From contig MBPM02000042.1 of NCBI GenBank assembly GCA_001695595.3, positions 1 to 64,000 on the forward strand: DNA of 64,000 nt. The letters run 5' to 3'. The stretch comes from Plasmopara viticola. Its lineage: Eukaryota; Oomycota; Peronosporomycetes; Peronosporales; Peronosporaceae. A program made the position numbers and the translations under genes. The notes beneath the pieces are model-generated. The model saw only the letters and a list, made by a program, of their open reading frames with translations. It ran no database searches and was not told the DNA's origin. This document shows, piece after piece, positions 32,800 through 44,659 of this stretch (the stretch's first letter is position 1; every line of letters starts with the position of its first letter).

Positions 32800-35430
32800 A
32801 TTGCGTCGCGTGCAGTCCTACGTCTACCTAGGCTCGACCGTCATCGTACAAATCATCAATCATTGAAGCAGCAGATCTAGGCATCGACATTTTGAAGGGG
32901 TTGCATATGAGACGACGAAGGCTGTCAGTCAGGCGAGCAATCTAAACAAGACCCAAACAATTACCTTAGCTCCTAATACTGTGCCTCGATTAAACAGGCC
33001 TAACGCTGCACCTAAGACCGTGTAGGACAAGCCTTGGATGGATATTATAAGTGGATTGCCCACCAAACTCGGTTCAGTAAAAAAGGCTCCGGAGAAACAA
33101 CCAAAAGCGCCTCGACGGGGAACCTCTCGATATCTTGATTTGTTTTTTTAATGAGTGCTTGTACAGCAATGACCAACATTGCCCGTAGAAGGCGAATGTA
33201 GCAACAAGTTGAAATGTAAAGGATTTGTAATATCGCAAAGACAATGACGTTTTAAGGTTGTTACAGCTCTCTTGTCCCGCAGCTTCGCTGCTTAGGTAAG
33301 CTTTGCAGATTCAATGAGACATGCTGACGTTAAAATATGGGCTCACGAGTACGAACAAATAGAGCTTTTGTAATCTCTTATACTTTCCAGAGACACTAAA
33401 TAAAACGATTGCGGGATCACAACATCATTTATGATACATCACACACCTCAAATGCAAAAGCTTCGTGGCATACCAAGAACCAAACATACCTTTGCACAAG
33501 CGATAAGAAACCTCTCCTGTTTTTACATAAAATGCGTTTTTTTTAAAAAAAAGCTTGGAGTGATTAGAAGCGCAGTTACTGACTTCAAAGAATTATACGA
33601 ATTCGCCTTCTGAAGTATTCCAAAAATAGAGAATACAAAATATCAAGGCCCAACCCAAAATGTCGAGCTTCAAGTTCCGTAGACATTATCGGGGCGCCAA
33701 TTTTGGATTTCAATACGTCAAGGTGGCTGTGCTCATGAACAGTATCAGAATCAGCCCAATTTGAGCGCAACTTTTGAAATGCAATCAGCAACGAAGAAAA
33801 TTATAGTTCGATTTGCAGTGTACACCTCTGGAATGCAGTGGGTGAGTATGTTTTCAACCTGAAGGGCCCAGAGCTTGTACCCGCTAAATCTTAATCAAGT
33901 CAAGTGCTGCCACGAAAAGCAACATTGGCTGTCATGGCTGCAGCGACTAAGGACATTAATTTAAGAAAATAGATTATTTGTCTCGGCCAAGGGCGATGCA
34001 GGGCCGCTGGCTAACTCTGTTCTTCCGAAGTCAAGAAGACGCCGGTCAGTAGTAGGTGCGGAGAGCTTTTCTGAGCTATAACTAAGGGTGTGGAGCAGAT
34101 AACAATCACGAAAGTAGGCCCTGAGAGCTTTATCGTTTTCGTTGGAGAGACTAGCAGCTGTGTTCTGCTGGCTATACGCTTTGAAAGAAGACTATTTTAA
34201 GTCTTGGTATACCGTGGGACAGTTTTCAGCGTCATAAGGGTCGAAATAAATATGGCTGTAAAGTTTAAGAGTTTCACTATTTTAAGATACTGGTTGTCCT
34301 TGACATGAACAAGAATGACAGATCCTTAAATATACTGTGAATAGTAAATTTCGAGTTGTGAAGAAATTTTGCAAGGTAAGGCCATCGAGACCAGCCGCCC
34401 ATCAGATTATTAAAAAGCTTATATAACGATCAATTTTTTAAGCAAAAATGCTTTCAAGCATGGAGGTGATTGTCATGTTGAAACAAGCTCATTTTAACTT
34501 ACCGTGAAAGCTGCGATATCAGTACTATAACTCGTAGACTGGAAAATGCCAGCGCAATTAAGTCCTTAGTCGCCGCCAACACCATTAAGGAATTCTTTAT
34601 GCTACGTAGCTATCTTGCGCTATAATTAGTGTGCAGATCAGGTTTAATCCACAAAAACACAATTCATTTATGCGATGCAACCAATTATAAAGAGGCGAGT
34701 ATCCTGGTTACTGCAGATCGTAAACACTTTTCACGATCCTTCGGTTAACCAAGACCAGCGGCCAGATCGACAAATTATGGAAACGGAACAAGATGCTTTC
34801 GTTTCAGTCTAAGCTCTTTTTGAAACGTATTTCCTCAAAAGGCTTATAATCCCGCGAGCCTGCGTTTGACTTTTCGGTGGACGTTGCTTATGCTCCGCAA
34901 TGCATAAATCAATCCCTCTCAGTGACAGCTTTCATCCGCCGACAGACAATTAATCAAAACAAAGCGTTCGCAACTTCAGACTGCCTTTCTCTAGGCTTTC
35001 GCAAAAGTTAAAGCCGCTTCAGAAAGTTCGAAGAGAAAAAAATTAGCCCACAATTCGTTGAGCAGATCGTTTGAGCTGTTGTCCTCATTTTTTTATCATC
35101 AGCTTGAAATTCGAGAGGACACAACGCTTTCACAAGTGCAAGCCTTTTCTATCATTCAAAGCTCGTTAATCTTAAGCCATATAAGGATCTTCTGCTTTTG
35201 TCTCATATCATTTGCAAAAAGGGAAGACTTAAGTCCACGTTCGAGGTCGACCACTTGTCTGATAGGTCCATCGATAGTCGGCTAAGCTGTCGTGCTTTGC
35301 ACAGTGCGAGCACGCATCTTGCAAATGCTTTAAGACTTGCAGCCTGGTCATTCCCAGCATCCCCACTTTAAATTTTGGCTCCTCCTAGAACGCCTCCCAC
35401 AAATCCTCGAAACCAACCCACTTTAACTCG
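32800..35430. other. No recognisable gene
   Basis: AT-rich DNA with frames below 76 codons. Nothing could be supported apart from the core 5' flank of the next gene. Confidence 0.4.
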
Positions 35431-35435
35431 AAGGC

Positions 35436-37431
35436 ATGAAAGCAAAACTTAAGATTGCGTACGAAGGTGACGAGGCTAAGCAAGCAATACGGCAGTACGT
35501 CGACAATTCTGTCTCTGCCATCGCTTACAAGTGCATCGAGGACGCGTGCGCCGCCGTCAAGGTGGAGGAGGTGGACTATGCTGTGTTGCCTATCGAGTCG
35601 TCGACACTGGGTAGCATTTACGCTCACTACGACTTGCTACTAAAGTATGGCCTGCACATCGTTGGTGAGTACGACCAGCGAGAGACTTTAACCCCCGAGC
35701 AAAAGTCGACTTTCACTCCCTACACACAATTCCTACTGCTCTCAAAGAAGGAAGATTTGGCCATAAATAAAAAGTTCGTCGGTGTTAAGCTCAGGACTTC
35801 TCTGGTGTTCGGCTTCAAAGATTGTAAGACCAAGGACAAGCTCCCGCGCGTGCTCGCGATTTTTTCACAGCACGATCTCGACTTGGCAAAGATCGAAAGC
35901 CGTCCATGGGACAGCCAGGCATCACCGCAGATTAAAGATTCGATCATTATAACATGCAAATATCATTACCACTTTTACATGGATGTGCAAGGTCACCTCA
36001 CGGTTGCCAATTTGTCTTCGGCCATACGCCGGCTAAAAGAGCTTTGTTCTTTTGTACGCGTTTTCGGCTCTTTTACAACGTCGCAAAGCGAGAAGGTCGT
36101 GGCTGTGGCCGAGCTGTCGACTGAGACCGCCCGTGTCGACAAAGGTATGGAAAGCAGCATGGCTGACAAGTATCCTCTGAACCCGATTTTTCAAAAGGTG
36201 ACGGTGGCCAAGACTGTGCTGATTCATGGTCAGACAAAACAAATGGAAGCCGAGGGTAAGCAGGTGTGGTCTCTGTGCGTGGGTGAGCCCGACTACAGTC
36301 CGCACGACCGTGTACTAGCCGCTGGTGCTAAGGCTATGTTAGAGGGAAACATTAAATATATGAAAGGTCTGGTCGAGCTGCGGAATCTCATCTCGACGTA
36401 CCTTAAGCAAGCGAAGGGGCTCGCGTACGATCCAGCTACAGAGTTACTGGTGTCAAACGGTGCACAGCAGTCCGTCTACCAAGCACTTTATCCGATATGC
36501 CGTCCCGGCCAGAAGGTCATCATCCCGACGCCGTACTGGCTTAACTACCCAGAAATCGTCAAACTTGTGTATGCAGAGCCTGTTGTACTGCGTACGACGC
36601 TAAATGAAAACTATCTGATCAACCCAAAGGAGCTCGAGAAGACACTTGCATTGCACTCAGATGCCAAGGTTATCATCTTGTGTAATCCAAGCAATCCGTC
36701 CGGCACACTCCATAGTCCTGAGCACCTCAAGCGAATTGCTGCAGTGCTGCGCAAGCCTCAATTTCGCCATATCTTGGTCATATCTGATGAGATTTACGAG
36801 CAATTGCTGTACCAGGACGAGGGCGTACCGGAGCGCAAGCATGTGAGCTTTGGCACACTTCCAGGCATGTATGAGCGCACACTGCTAGTTAACGGATTTT
36901 CCAAAGCACACGCCATGACTGGTCTCCGTGTGGGTTATCTAGCCGCGCCTAAACACTACATCGATCCATGCACGTTGCTACAGGTCGCAGCTGACGTCGT
37001 GTCCCAACACCATAGGCCAGGTGGCTGCTATAGAGGCCCTCAAGTATGAGCTTGAATGTATGGACAAGGGCGAGCGTCGCATCACAGAAGTGATGAAAGA
37101 TTTGGACATCAAGCGCCGTTACATCGTCAAGCGACTGACGGCCATGCCCAAGATGCGCTTTGCGTATCCAACTTCAGCTTTTTACGTATTTTTGGATCTG
37201 TCGTTGTACTTTAAAAGCAAAAAGGCTTTCAATTTCGACAAAAGCGTCACCATCACAAGTGTTGACGACTTTTGTGCACACCTATTGCAAGAATTGCACA
37301 TTGCTGTGGTACCTGGCTCAGAATTTGGCGACGAATTTGGCATGCGTATTTCGTACGCAAGCTCGATGGACACGATCACGCACGCAATGGATGGCATGGA
37401 AAAGCTACTTAACTCTTTGACCTTTGAGTAG
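35436..37431 (+). pseudogene. Prephenate dehydratase/ACT/aminotransferase fusion, one frameshift
   Basis: A fusion of two steps of phenylalanine synthesis. Residues 1-130 resemble the prephenate dehydratase start (YAVLPIESSTLGSI, then YDLLLKYGLHIVGE). Residues 135-215 are an ACT domain with the Phe-binding KIESRPW motif. From about 240 follows a fold-type I aminotransferase with NPSNPSG, SDEIYEQL and the PLP lysine in NGFSKAHAMTGLRVGY. The reading frame shifts by one base near 36981-36985; the remainder (RISYASS arginine motif, end at 37431) is open in the next frame. The dehydratase is odd: the usual middle lobe between HIVGE and the TRF motif is missing, and TRF reads TQF. It may not dehydrate. 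Start ATG 35436 gives the full N-terminus. An assembly error could explain the shift. Confidence 0.85.
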
Positions 37432-37439
37432 CCACCTTT

Positions 37440-38450
37440 AGTTTCTTGGTTTGCTAAAGGATTAGGACATGTCGCATGAAATTCTATAATAAGATTTATA
37501 CAGAACATTTAGTGCGCGTTGTGTCAATTTATTGTCTTGAATAACGTCCGACAGTCGCCTTTTCTAGGAGCATCAATTTAGGAATTCAAAGCGGTTTTCT
37601 ATTCCTACGTGTTATGGCTCTGATTTTTTGTCAACGTTATGAATTAAGGCTTTTCAATCTTGAAATCTGACATACGATTGTACACCTAATAAATAGAGAA
37701 GACCATTCCTTATTGAACGTGCAGTACCTAAGAGCAAGATGCAATAGAATTGCTTGCTTTTCTGCTACAAGATCGCTGACCTATCTTCTTGTTACAAGGC
37801 ATGTTTTGTCCGCATTGTCATGTCTTGCTTGTCTCTTGTATTCTAAAGATATGATCTTTCATGCAATGTAAATTATACCGGAGCTAAAAGCGAACCTGCA
37901 GGAAAGTAGCTGTTCCAGACGTCTTGCATGCATGCATCTAAAATTTCTCATCTCTTATATAATAGTATCAGCCTTGATCTTTTGAGCGTGACAAAAGTAC
38001 GAAAAATTATAATCAGCAGTCTGTCTATGTCAAGGTGTACTAATTCGAATGATGCGGCAGCTACTTGTACAGATAAATCGCCGGGCTTTACTAATACAAT
38101 CGAAAGTACAGTGCTCTCTATTTTTTTCACTTTACCTCCTATACGCCAATCTTGTACGCACAAGCCTACAAGTTTTTAAAGGCCCACTGTGCGTCCAGAA
38201 AGCTAGAATGAACATATACGAGGTCGCACGAAGAATCAGTGCTCCAATTTTTACCCAAGGCTAAACCTAGGGCAAAGCTGCGCAACCACAAAAGCTGCGC
38301 CTATATCATGTGCAGCAAAGTCTCAAAAAGTTTGCTCCTAAGAGCTTTCGGCAAGCAAAAGCTATGGAAGAGCCGCCCACTTCACCGCGGCGGGAAACCT
38401 ACGCCTATCAAACACTTTTGAATGGTGGTCTTTATACTTATTTTTACTGT
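37440..38450. other. No recognisable gene
   Basis: AT-rich sequence after the aminotransferase end. It is not homologous to the sequence that follows the two pseudogene copies. Frames are at most 83 codons. Confidence 0.4.
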
Positions 38451-38860
38451 GAACGATAAGAGCTCGGCGTACCCCCAGATTAATTTTTGGAGTTGCAAAT
38501 AAGCCTCTGGGAAATATTAACGTTGCCAAGAGACCCTCACATATGTGGGTGAAATTGAACTTGGCATTAAATCCACTGGCCATGCGAAAGGCTTCCCCAA
38601 AATGACACAAAAGTCTATTCATTTCAAGCGAAGACTCAACCCGAGGAAGGTTTGTTAATGTCGTGACGCCCGGGAGAAATGAGCCACATCAAAGGCGATA
38701 GCCCTCAGTATTTTCTCTCGTCTTTCGCATGGCCGGTTGGTCGGATGTCAATTTAGTATTTTCCTTGGCTGTGAGGATGTCTTGGCAACGTTAACATTTA
38801 GCAGAGGCTTATTTATAGCCTAAAAATGTAAACCGGACCTACACCAAGCTCTTATCGTTC
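38451..38860. mobile_element. Foldback/MITE-like element, about 140-bp imperfect inverted repeats
   Basis: The outer ends are GAACGATAAGAGCT (38451) and its complement AGCTCTTATCGTTC (to 38860). The arms continue inwards through GGCTTATTT/AAATAAGCC, AACGTTGCCAAGA/TCTTGGCAACGTT and GGCCATGCGAAAG/CTTTCGCATGGCC to about 38590 and 38725. Mismatches and indels show it is older than the 12-kb MITE. No target duplication was found and no transposase is encoded. Confidence 0.7.
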
Positions 38861-39039
38861 AATGTCAAAGTGTACTGGACGAAAGACAGCTACAGGCGCG
38901 GATTTCCACCCGCGCTTGATAAGGACCGTCTTTCCTAATTTTGCTTGCCACATTGTCTCTGACGAGTAAACTATATAAAGTCTCGCCGCTTATGGTGAAT
39001 GCGCAGCGTTTATAACAGTGTACGTTTGTGGTAGCGCAG

Positions 39040-39490
39040 TATTTGCGTAGCCTTTGCAGTTGCAGCATTTGATGCGAACGCGGCCTTTGCATTAAATGTA
39101 GTCTTGAGTACTAAGGTTGATTTTACTGCAGTGGCGTATTTAAAAGCCAAAAGGTTTGTACGCACAGAACCGGAGTGTAGGCGACAAAATGACAGAGTAA
39201 GAGAGCACTGCAATTAGATCGTCAGTACTTCTTCGGCAGCTTGTCCTACAGGTATCTGCCCCATCATGCAAAATGATTCAGCTAAAGACGGACAGCTTAT
39301 TCACATTTAAAAAATAAGACGGATACAACCACAAATGAATAGTGGCATTTTTAGATAAGAAAAGAAGCCGTCAGGAATACTCAATTTCTTGCAGATACAA
39401 TTTCAGATACTGTACCAATCTGTATTTTATGTTGAAATACAAGAGACATGATGGTGCGCGCAGAACATGGTCAGCGATTTTATAGCAAAG
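39040..39490. repeat. Segmental duplication, partner of 9040-9660
   Basis: Same block order as 9190-9640 (GCAGTTGCAGCATTTG, GAGAGCACTGCAATTA, TTCTTGCAGATACAATTTCAG, GACATGATGGTGCGCGCA). It borders the third dehydratase/aminotransferase copy, as at 9 kb. Confidence 0.65.
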
Positions 39491-39602
39491 GTATAAAACA
39501 CATTCGTATTTTGCTCTAAAATTTAATTGGAAATGTAAACTTTTTAAGAGAGGGCATTCCTCTGTCAAATTTAAGCTCGAAAATTTTAAGTATAACGCTT
39601 GT

Positions 39603-39940
39603 AATGTATTGTATTACGTTATCGCGTTGCCAAGTTATGCACGTGCTAGGCTCAGTCTGGCTAGTCCACGGCATAGAGTGGTGTTCGCATACGTCGGGTC
39701 TCGTTCGGCGGGCAGCGCAGCCAGCACCGAGGTCGTGAGGGTCTTCCATTGTTTTGTTTATCTCTGACTTGGTAAGAGCCCAGGTGGCGCTCTGGTGCTG
39801 GAGACCGTCGCGTCGAGGGTGAGACTCGTTAGAGACCTGCAGATGCCCGAGAGCACCTGCCCGAAGCGCGCGAGCATTCAGCCCCCGCGCTTGGAAGGAG
39901 GGCGGCACCCCAACCTTTTCCGAAGTAGTATAACGCTTGT
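39603..39940. mobile_element. 324-bp GC-rich insertion flanked by 14-bp direct repeat
   Basis: AGTATAACGCTTGT occurs exactly at 39589-39602 and again at 39927-39940. The 324 bp between are clearly richer in GC than the surroundings and absent from the homologous 9-kb segment. A direct repeat of 14 bp fits target-primed retrotransposition (SINE or processed transcript) better than a cut-and-paste element. I could not recognise tRNA-like A and B boxes or a poly(A) tail. The 130-codon minus-strand frame across it is probably incidental. Confidence 0.6.
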
Positions 39941-40109
39941 TGCTTTAAAACAATGAGGTCCCGCCTTTTTTTAAGGAAAATGGACTTTGTAAACTGATGC
40001 GCCTCCCGTGACCTTGACTTGACAATTGTCAGACGTCGTCTAAGACAATGACTTGACCCAATAAGCATTGCATGCTCAGTATCGATATACTTCCTCAAGG
40101 CCTGTACTA

Positions 40110-41960
40110 ATCATTTAGCAAAACAGGAACAAAAAGTGTAGAAATCGCACAAGAGAGAATGTAGCTTTTCCATGCCATCCATTGCACGCGTGATCGTTCC
40201 ATCAAGTTTGCGTACGAAATGCGCAGGCCAATTTCGTCGCCAAACTCGGAGTCAAAAACTTCAGCAATGTTCATGTCCTGCAAAAGTTGAGCACAAAAGT
40301 CGTCTTTACTTGCAAGGATCACGCTTTTGTCGGCATTCAAAGCGTCTTAGTCTCAAAGTCTAACGACAGATCAAAAAACTCGTAGACAGCTGAAGCTATA
40401 TACGCGAATTGCATATCGGACTTGACTGTCAGTCGCTTGACTAAACAATGGCACTAAATGCCCACTTATTTCACATTTCTTCGACGCGATACTAGCCCTT
40501 GTACATATATTCAAGCTCATACTTGAGTGCCTCAATAGCAGCACTTGGCCTTTGCTGTTCGGACACGACGTCAACTGCGCCTGTAGCAACGTAGATGCAT
40601 CGCTTAGTGTTTAGGCGTGGCTAGGTAACCCACACGTAGGCCAGTCTTGGCGTATGCGTTGATAAAGCCTTTAGCAAGCAGTGTGTGCTCCTACATGCCT
40701 GGAAGTGTGTCAAAGCTCACATGCTAGCGATCTAGTACGCCCTCGTCTTGTTTCAACTATTGCTCGTAAATTTCGTAAAAAATGACCACGATATGGAGGC
40801 TTGCGCAGAATACCAGCTATTCGCTCGAAGTGCTCCGGACTGTGGAGCGCGGCCAACGGGTTGCTTGGATTACACAAAATGAAAATTATAGCATCTGCGC
40901 GCGATATTTGTGTCTTCTCAAGCCTCATTGGTTTGATCAGTAGATTTGCTTAAGTGTCGTACGCAGTACAACACAAAAAAGTTTAAATATTTCTGGGTTG
41001 TTGAGCCAGTGTGGCGTCGGGATGACGACCTTCTGATCGGGACGGCATATCGTGTGTAGTGCTTGATACACAGACTGCTGTGCACCATTTGATACCAGCG
41101 CTTTTGTGTCTAAATACCCTAAGCTTGACTTAGGTACATTGAGATGTGGTTCCGAAGCTCGACCAGACCTTACATATGCGCGTATTTGATGTTTAGGTCT
41201 ATCATAGCCCCGGCACTAGCGGCCAGTACACGGTCGTGCAGATATTAGTCGGGTCCATCGCGCACAGAGACCACACTTGCTTTCCCTTGATTTCCACTGA
41301 CCATGGATCAGCATAGTCTTGCCCACCGTCTTCTTGGATAATCGGGTTCAAAGGGTATTTGTCGCTCATGCTGTCGCTCTCTGAAATTCCAAAAGAGCAT
41401 TATATGCGCGGAAAAATCGAAGACAAATTGGCATTCGTGAGGTGAAATCCTCATCCACGCAAAACAGGTACTGATATTCACGCGCTTCGGTAAACCGACT
41501 CGTCAATCTGCGGCGATGCCTGTCTGTGCTTTTATTCTTAGTCAAGTCGAGGTTGCGCTATGACCGCGAGCACGCAGGTGAGCATGCCCTTGGTCATACG
41601 AACCCGGATATCAAGTACATAGCAGTCTTAAGCCTAACGCCGATATCAATGCCAGATCCCCTTGCTTGGACAGCAGTAGGAATATTGTGTAGGGAGTGGA
41701 GTGCGTGTTTTGCTTGTGGTCCAAAACTCATACTTGTCGTATTCACCGATGTGGAGGTCGTGCTTGAGCAGCAGTTCGTAGTGGGTGCAGATTCTATCCA
41801 GCGTCGACCACTTAATAAAGTAACACCGCACAGTCTACTCTCTTCTCCTTGACGGCAGCGCACGCTGCCTCGGTGCGCTTGTTAGCGACGGCAGAGACAA
41901 AATTATCGACGAATTAGCTGCTTGCTTTACCTCGTCCCCTTCGTACGCAAGTTAAAAAAA
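40110..41960 (-). pseudogene. Decayed prephenate dehydratase/aminotransferase, copy 3
   Basis: Inverted relative to the copy at 35436. On the minus strand, 41950-41640 matches the N-terminal part (a segment like YELLLKHDLHIGEYD), 40928-40710 preserves the NPSNP motif and the LHSPEHFERIAGILRKP stretch, and 40340-40107 preserves the KSV...DDFCAQLLQ and LRISYANLM segments. The reading frame is broken many times. Codon one reads ATA in a GGCATAGG context, as in copy 1. The same shortened dehydratase lobe is present, so that deletion predates the duplications. Confidence 0.85.
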
Positions 41961-42154
41961 ATTCCTATGCCTACAAATTCTATTGTTTGGTGCTGAGGGT
42001 TGCGTTGCAGGAGGTGCCAAAATTCGAGTTGGGGTTCTGGAAACAGTCGCAAATATGTGTACTTGCACTATGCACCTGTCAGACCATTGATTGCAAACTC
42101 AATTTCTGCGATTTAGAGGATAAACCTAGAAGGTATTTTTAATGCGAAATTTTA

Positions 42155-43406
42155 ATGTAAGAGGAAGATCGAAGTAACGATCTTCCTCTTACATCTGAAT
42201 TCCGAGTTAATCATGAACAAAAGCATGAGGGTCAGCTCAAACGACCCACGAAGGATGGACCCAACTTTTCCGGTACACTTGAGAAAGGCAGTTTTTAGCA
42301 TTTTCAGTTAATCTGATTAAGTCTCAACGCTCACCAAAATGTCATTTTCAGGCTAAATCCTCAAGCAAAAAATATCTTCAACATTGTAATACGTATCATT
42401 AAAAATTCGAATATAAGTGAATCACAGTTCATTTGCCGTGTTTTGTTGATAACTTGTAGGTTTGTCTCAATTTCACGTGTACGAAGGAGGGGAGTTTTTA
42501 ATCTAGAATACTCGCCCCCCCATAATAAATTGCATCTCAATTTCAGGCATAAATCTGTCATTGAACTATGACTGTGCGGAGTAAACCTGATCGATACATA
42601 TCGCAAATTTGGTCCTTTTATTACCCAAGGCTACGTTGCTCCGAGTTCGTCCACAAACGGTACACTTTGAAGTGAAGTAAAGTATTGACGGGTTTTCAAG
42701 TCGGCGATTAAAGACTAACCTTTTCAGAGAAGTATTGATATAGCATTTCCGATAGTTTTCACGTTTAAATGTAAAAGGAAGATCGAAGTAACGATCTTCC
42801 TCTTACGAGTTGATCGTGAACAAAAGCATGAGGGTCAGCTTAAACGACCAACGAAGGATGAACCCAACTTTTCCGGTACACTTGAGAAAGGCAGTTTTAA
42901 GCATTTTCAGTTAATCTGATTAAGTCTCAACGCTCACCAAAATGTCACTTTCAGGCTAAATCGTCAAGCAAAAAATATCTTTAACATTGTAATACGTATC
43001 ATTATAAATTCGAACATAACTGGACCACAGTTCATTTGCCGTATTTTGTTGATAACTTGTAGGTTTGTCTCAAGTTCACGTGCACGAAGGAGGGGAGTTT
43101 TCAATCTGTGATTACTCGCCCCCCAATAATAAAGTGCATCTCAGTTTCAGGCATAAATCTGTCATTGAACTATGACTGTGCGGAGTAAACCTGATTGATA
43201 CCCTATACCTTCCCAAGCATAGCGCAAATTCGGTTCTTTATTACCCAAGGCTGCGTTGCTCTAAGTTCGTCCACAAACGGTACACTTTTGAACTAATGTA
43301 CAGTATCGACGGTTTTTCAAGTACGACTTCATTGACACTTGAGCGGCGATTAAAGACTGACCTTCTCAGAGAAGTATCGATATAGCATTTCCGATAGTTT
43401 TCACGG
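42155..43406. repeat. Tandem duplication of a 615-bp unit, each led by a hairpin
   Basis: Unit A (about 42155-42770) and unit B (about 42771-43406) are nearly identical: both run from CATGAGGGTCAGCT through AACTATGACTGTGCGGAGTA to GCATTTCCGATAGTTTTCACG. Each begins with a palindrome around the loop AAGTAA: 17-bp perfect arms at 42155-42171/42178-42194, and 15-bp arms with one mismatch at 42771-42785/42792-42806. The homologous 11.4-12.0 kb region has the unit once and no such hairpin. The unit lies upstream of pseudogene copy 3. Confidence 0.85.
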
Positions 43407-43439
43407 TGTACAATCACATCTCTGATCTTAAGGATAATG

Positions 43440-43865
43440 CTCACGCAGTCATGGTGTTGAGCTCAGTTTGAGTACATGAAGTTCTTGTTCTTAATTCTGG
43501 TAACTTAATGTTTTTTTTACCCTCGGCACATTTAATTCAATAGTTTTGCAGATGATTTTTCAATCTAAGTAGGAATTTACAATTTCGCTTCGGACATTAT
43601 CAGCACAAACGTATGAATGCATGTGCAGATTTATTTGGATAGCGACGAATATTGAAGTGCTAAACTTTTTCCCTGTGACTAGGCTGTCGTGCGTATACTG
43701 CGCACCAGGCACGACTTTAAATTGTCTTTGCTTTAACTCCTATCAAATTGACAATATATTGGCAGCAGAAGTGACGTGCTGTTCAAGTTTATTGTCTTTA
43801 TTTGTGCTAAACCTGATGTTTCGAATGCCTAAAATAACTCAACAATTTCCTGCACATTTCAAGGT
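43440..43865. repeat. Segmental duplication, partner of 12700-13080
   Basis: Homologous to the right half of the 9-13 kb duplication (GTGCGTATACTGCGCACCAGGCAC and ATATTGGCAGCAG blocks), without the MITE that interrupts the other copy. Confidence 0.65.
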
Positions 43866-43869
43866 TTGA

Positions 43870-44600
43870 ATAGAGGAGGCCATTGCGCCCGCCGCATGGG
43901 TAGTAAAACATCCACGTGGCAGCGAGGCTGCAGTAGCTATTCACTTAGAAGACGCTTTAGTTCAGGTCTCGACATTCGTTCTATGCTTAGCATAAGTACG
44001 AGTCGCAGATTGTTATCTGCCTGACATCAAGAAATTATCCTTTAATCGGATACCCGTAGAGCTTTTACAAATCGTCGAAGGGGATGCACTTACAACACAA
44101 AAATCCCAGCCCTGAATTGAGTGGCTAGATTAGGCCATTAGTTGCTGCTTAGTAGCTTAAGTCATTACGATAAGTTGAGTATACCCGTCATCGATTCCGA
44201 GCATCGATTTTTAATACACTTAAGACTGTATAACTGCCAAAATTTTCGACCGATTTCTTGCCCAAGCCAATGAATCCTTATTAGGTCTCCGACGCACTTT
44301 TAACCCGAAACTCACTCTAATTCAAGAAGGGGGACGCTTAGTCTGTTGATGGATTACCTCGTAAAACTCTATAGCGTTTTATAAGTGCTACCAGGAAACG
44401 AAAAGCCACGTGAACGTAGTTTCTTTTGTAGCCATATAGCTACTGCAGGAGATTTCAACCCAAGTACAAAAGCTCGATGAAGTGCTTCATGATCTACTTG
44501 TCAGGATGGATGCAGAAACGATCCGATATTTTTATGTGCCTCGATTAGGTTACAGGTCGTTGCTGACTTTTGTTCATGGAGCCCCCCTATCTTCGAAGCT
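43870..44600 (+). repeat. Possible fourth R1 copy, diverged
   Basis: Starts with sequence like 28310-28500 (CGCATGGGTAGT and CTGACATCAAG blocks). Beyond 44060 the match becomes too weak to follow by eye. Confidence 0.35.
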
Positions 44601-44659
44601 TACGGCTCAAACGCACTACCCAAGATTTTGCTTTGGTGCAGCATATCTGTGTTTGTAAA

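Noticed and set aside
39516..39908. 130-codon minus-strand ORF
   Set aside because: It spans the 324-bp insertion and its flank and therefore crosses an insertion border.
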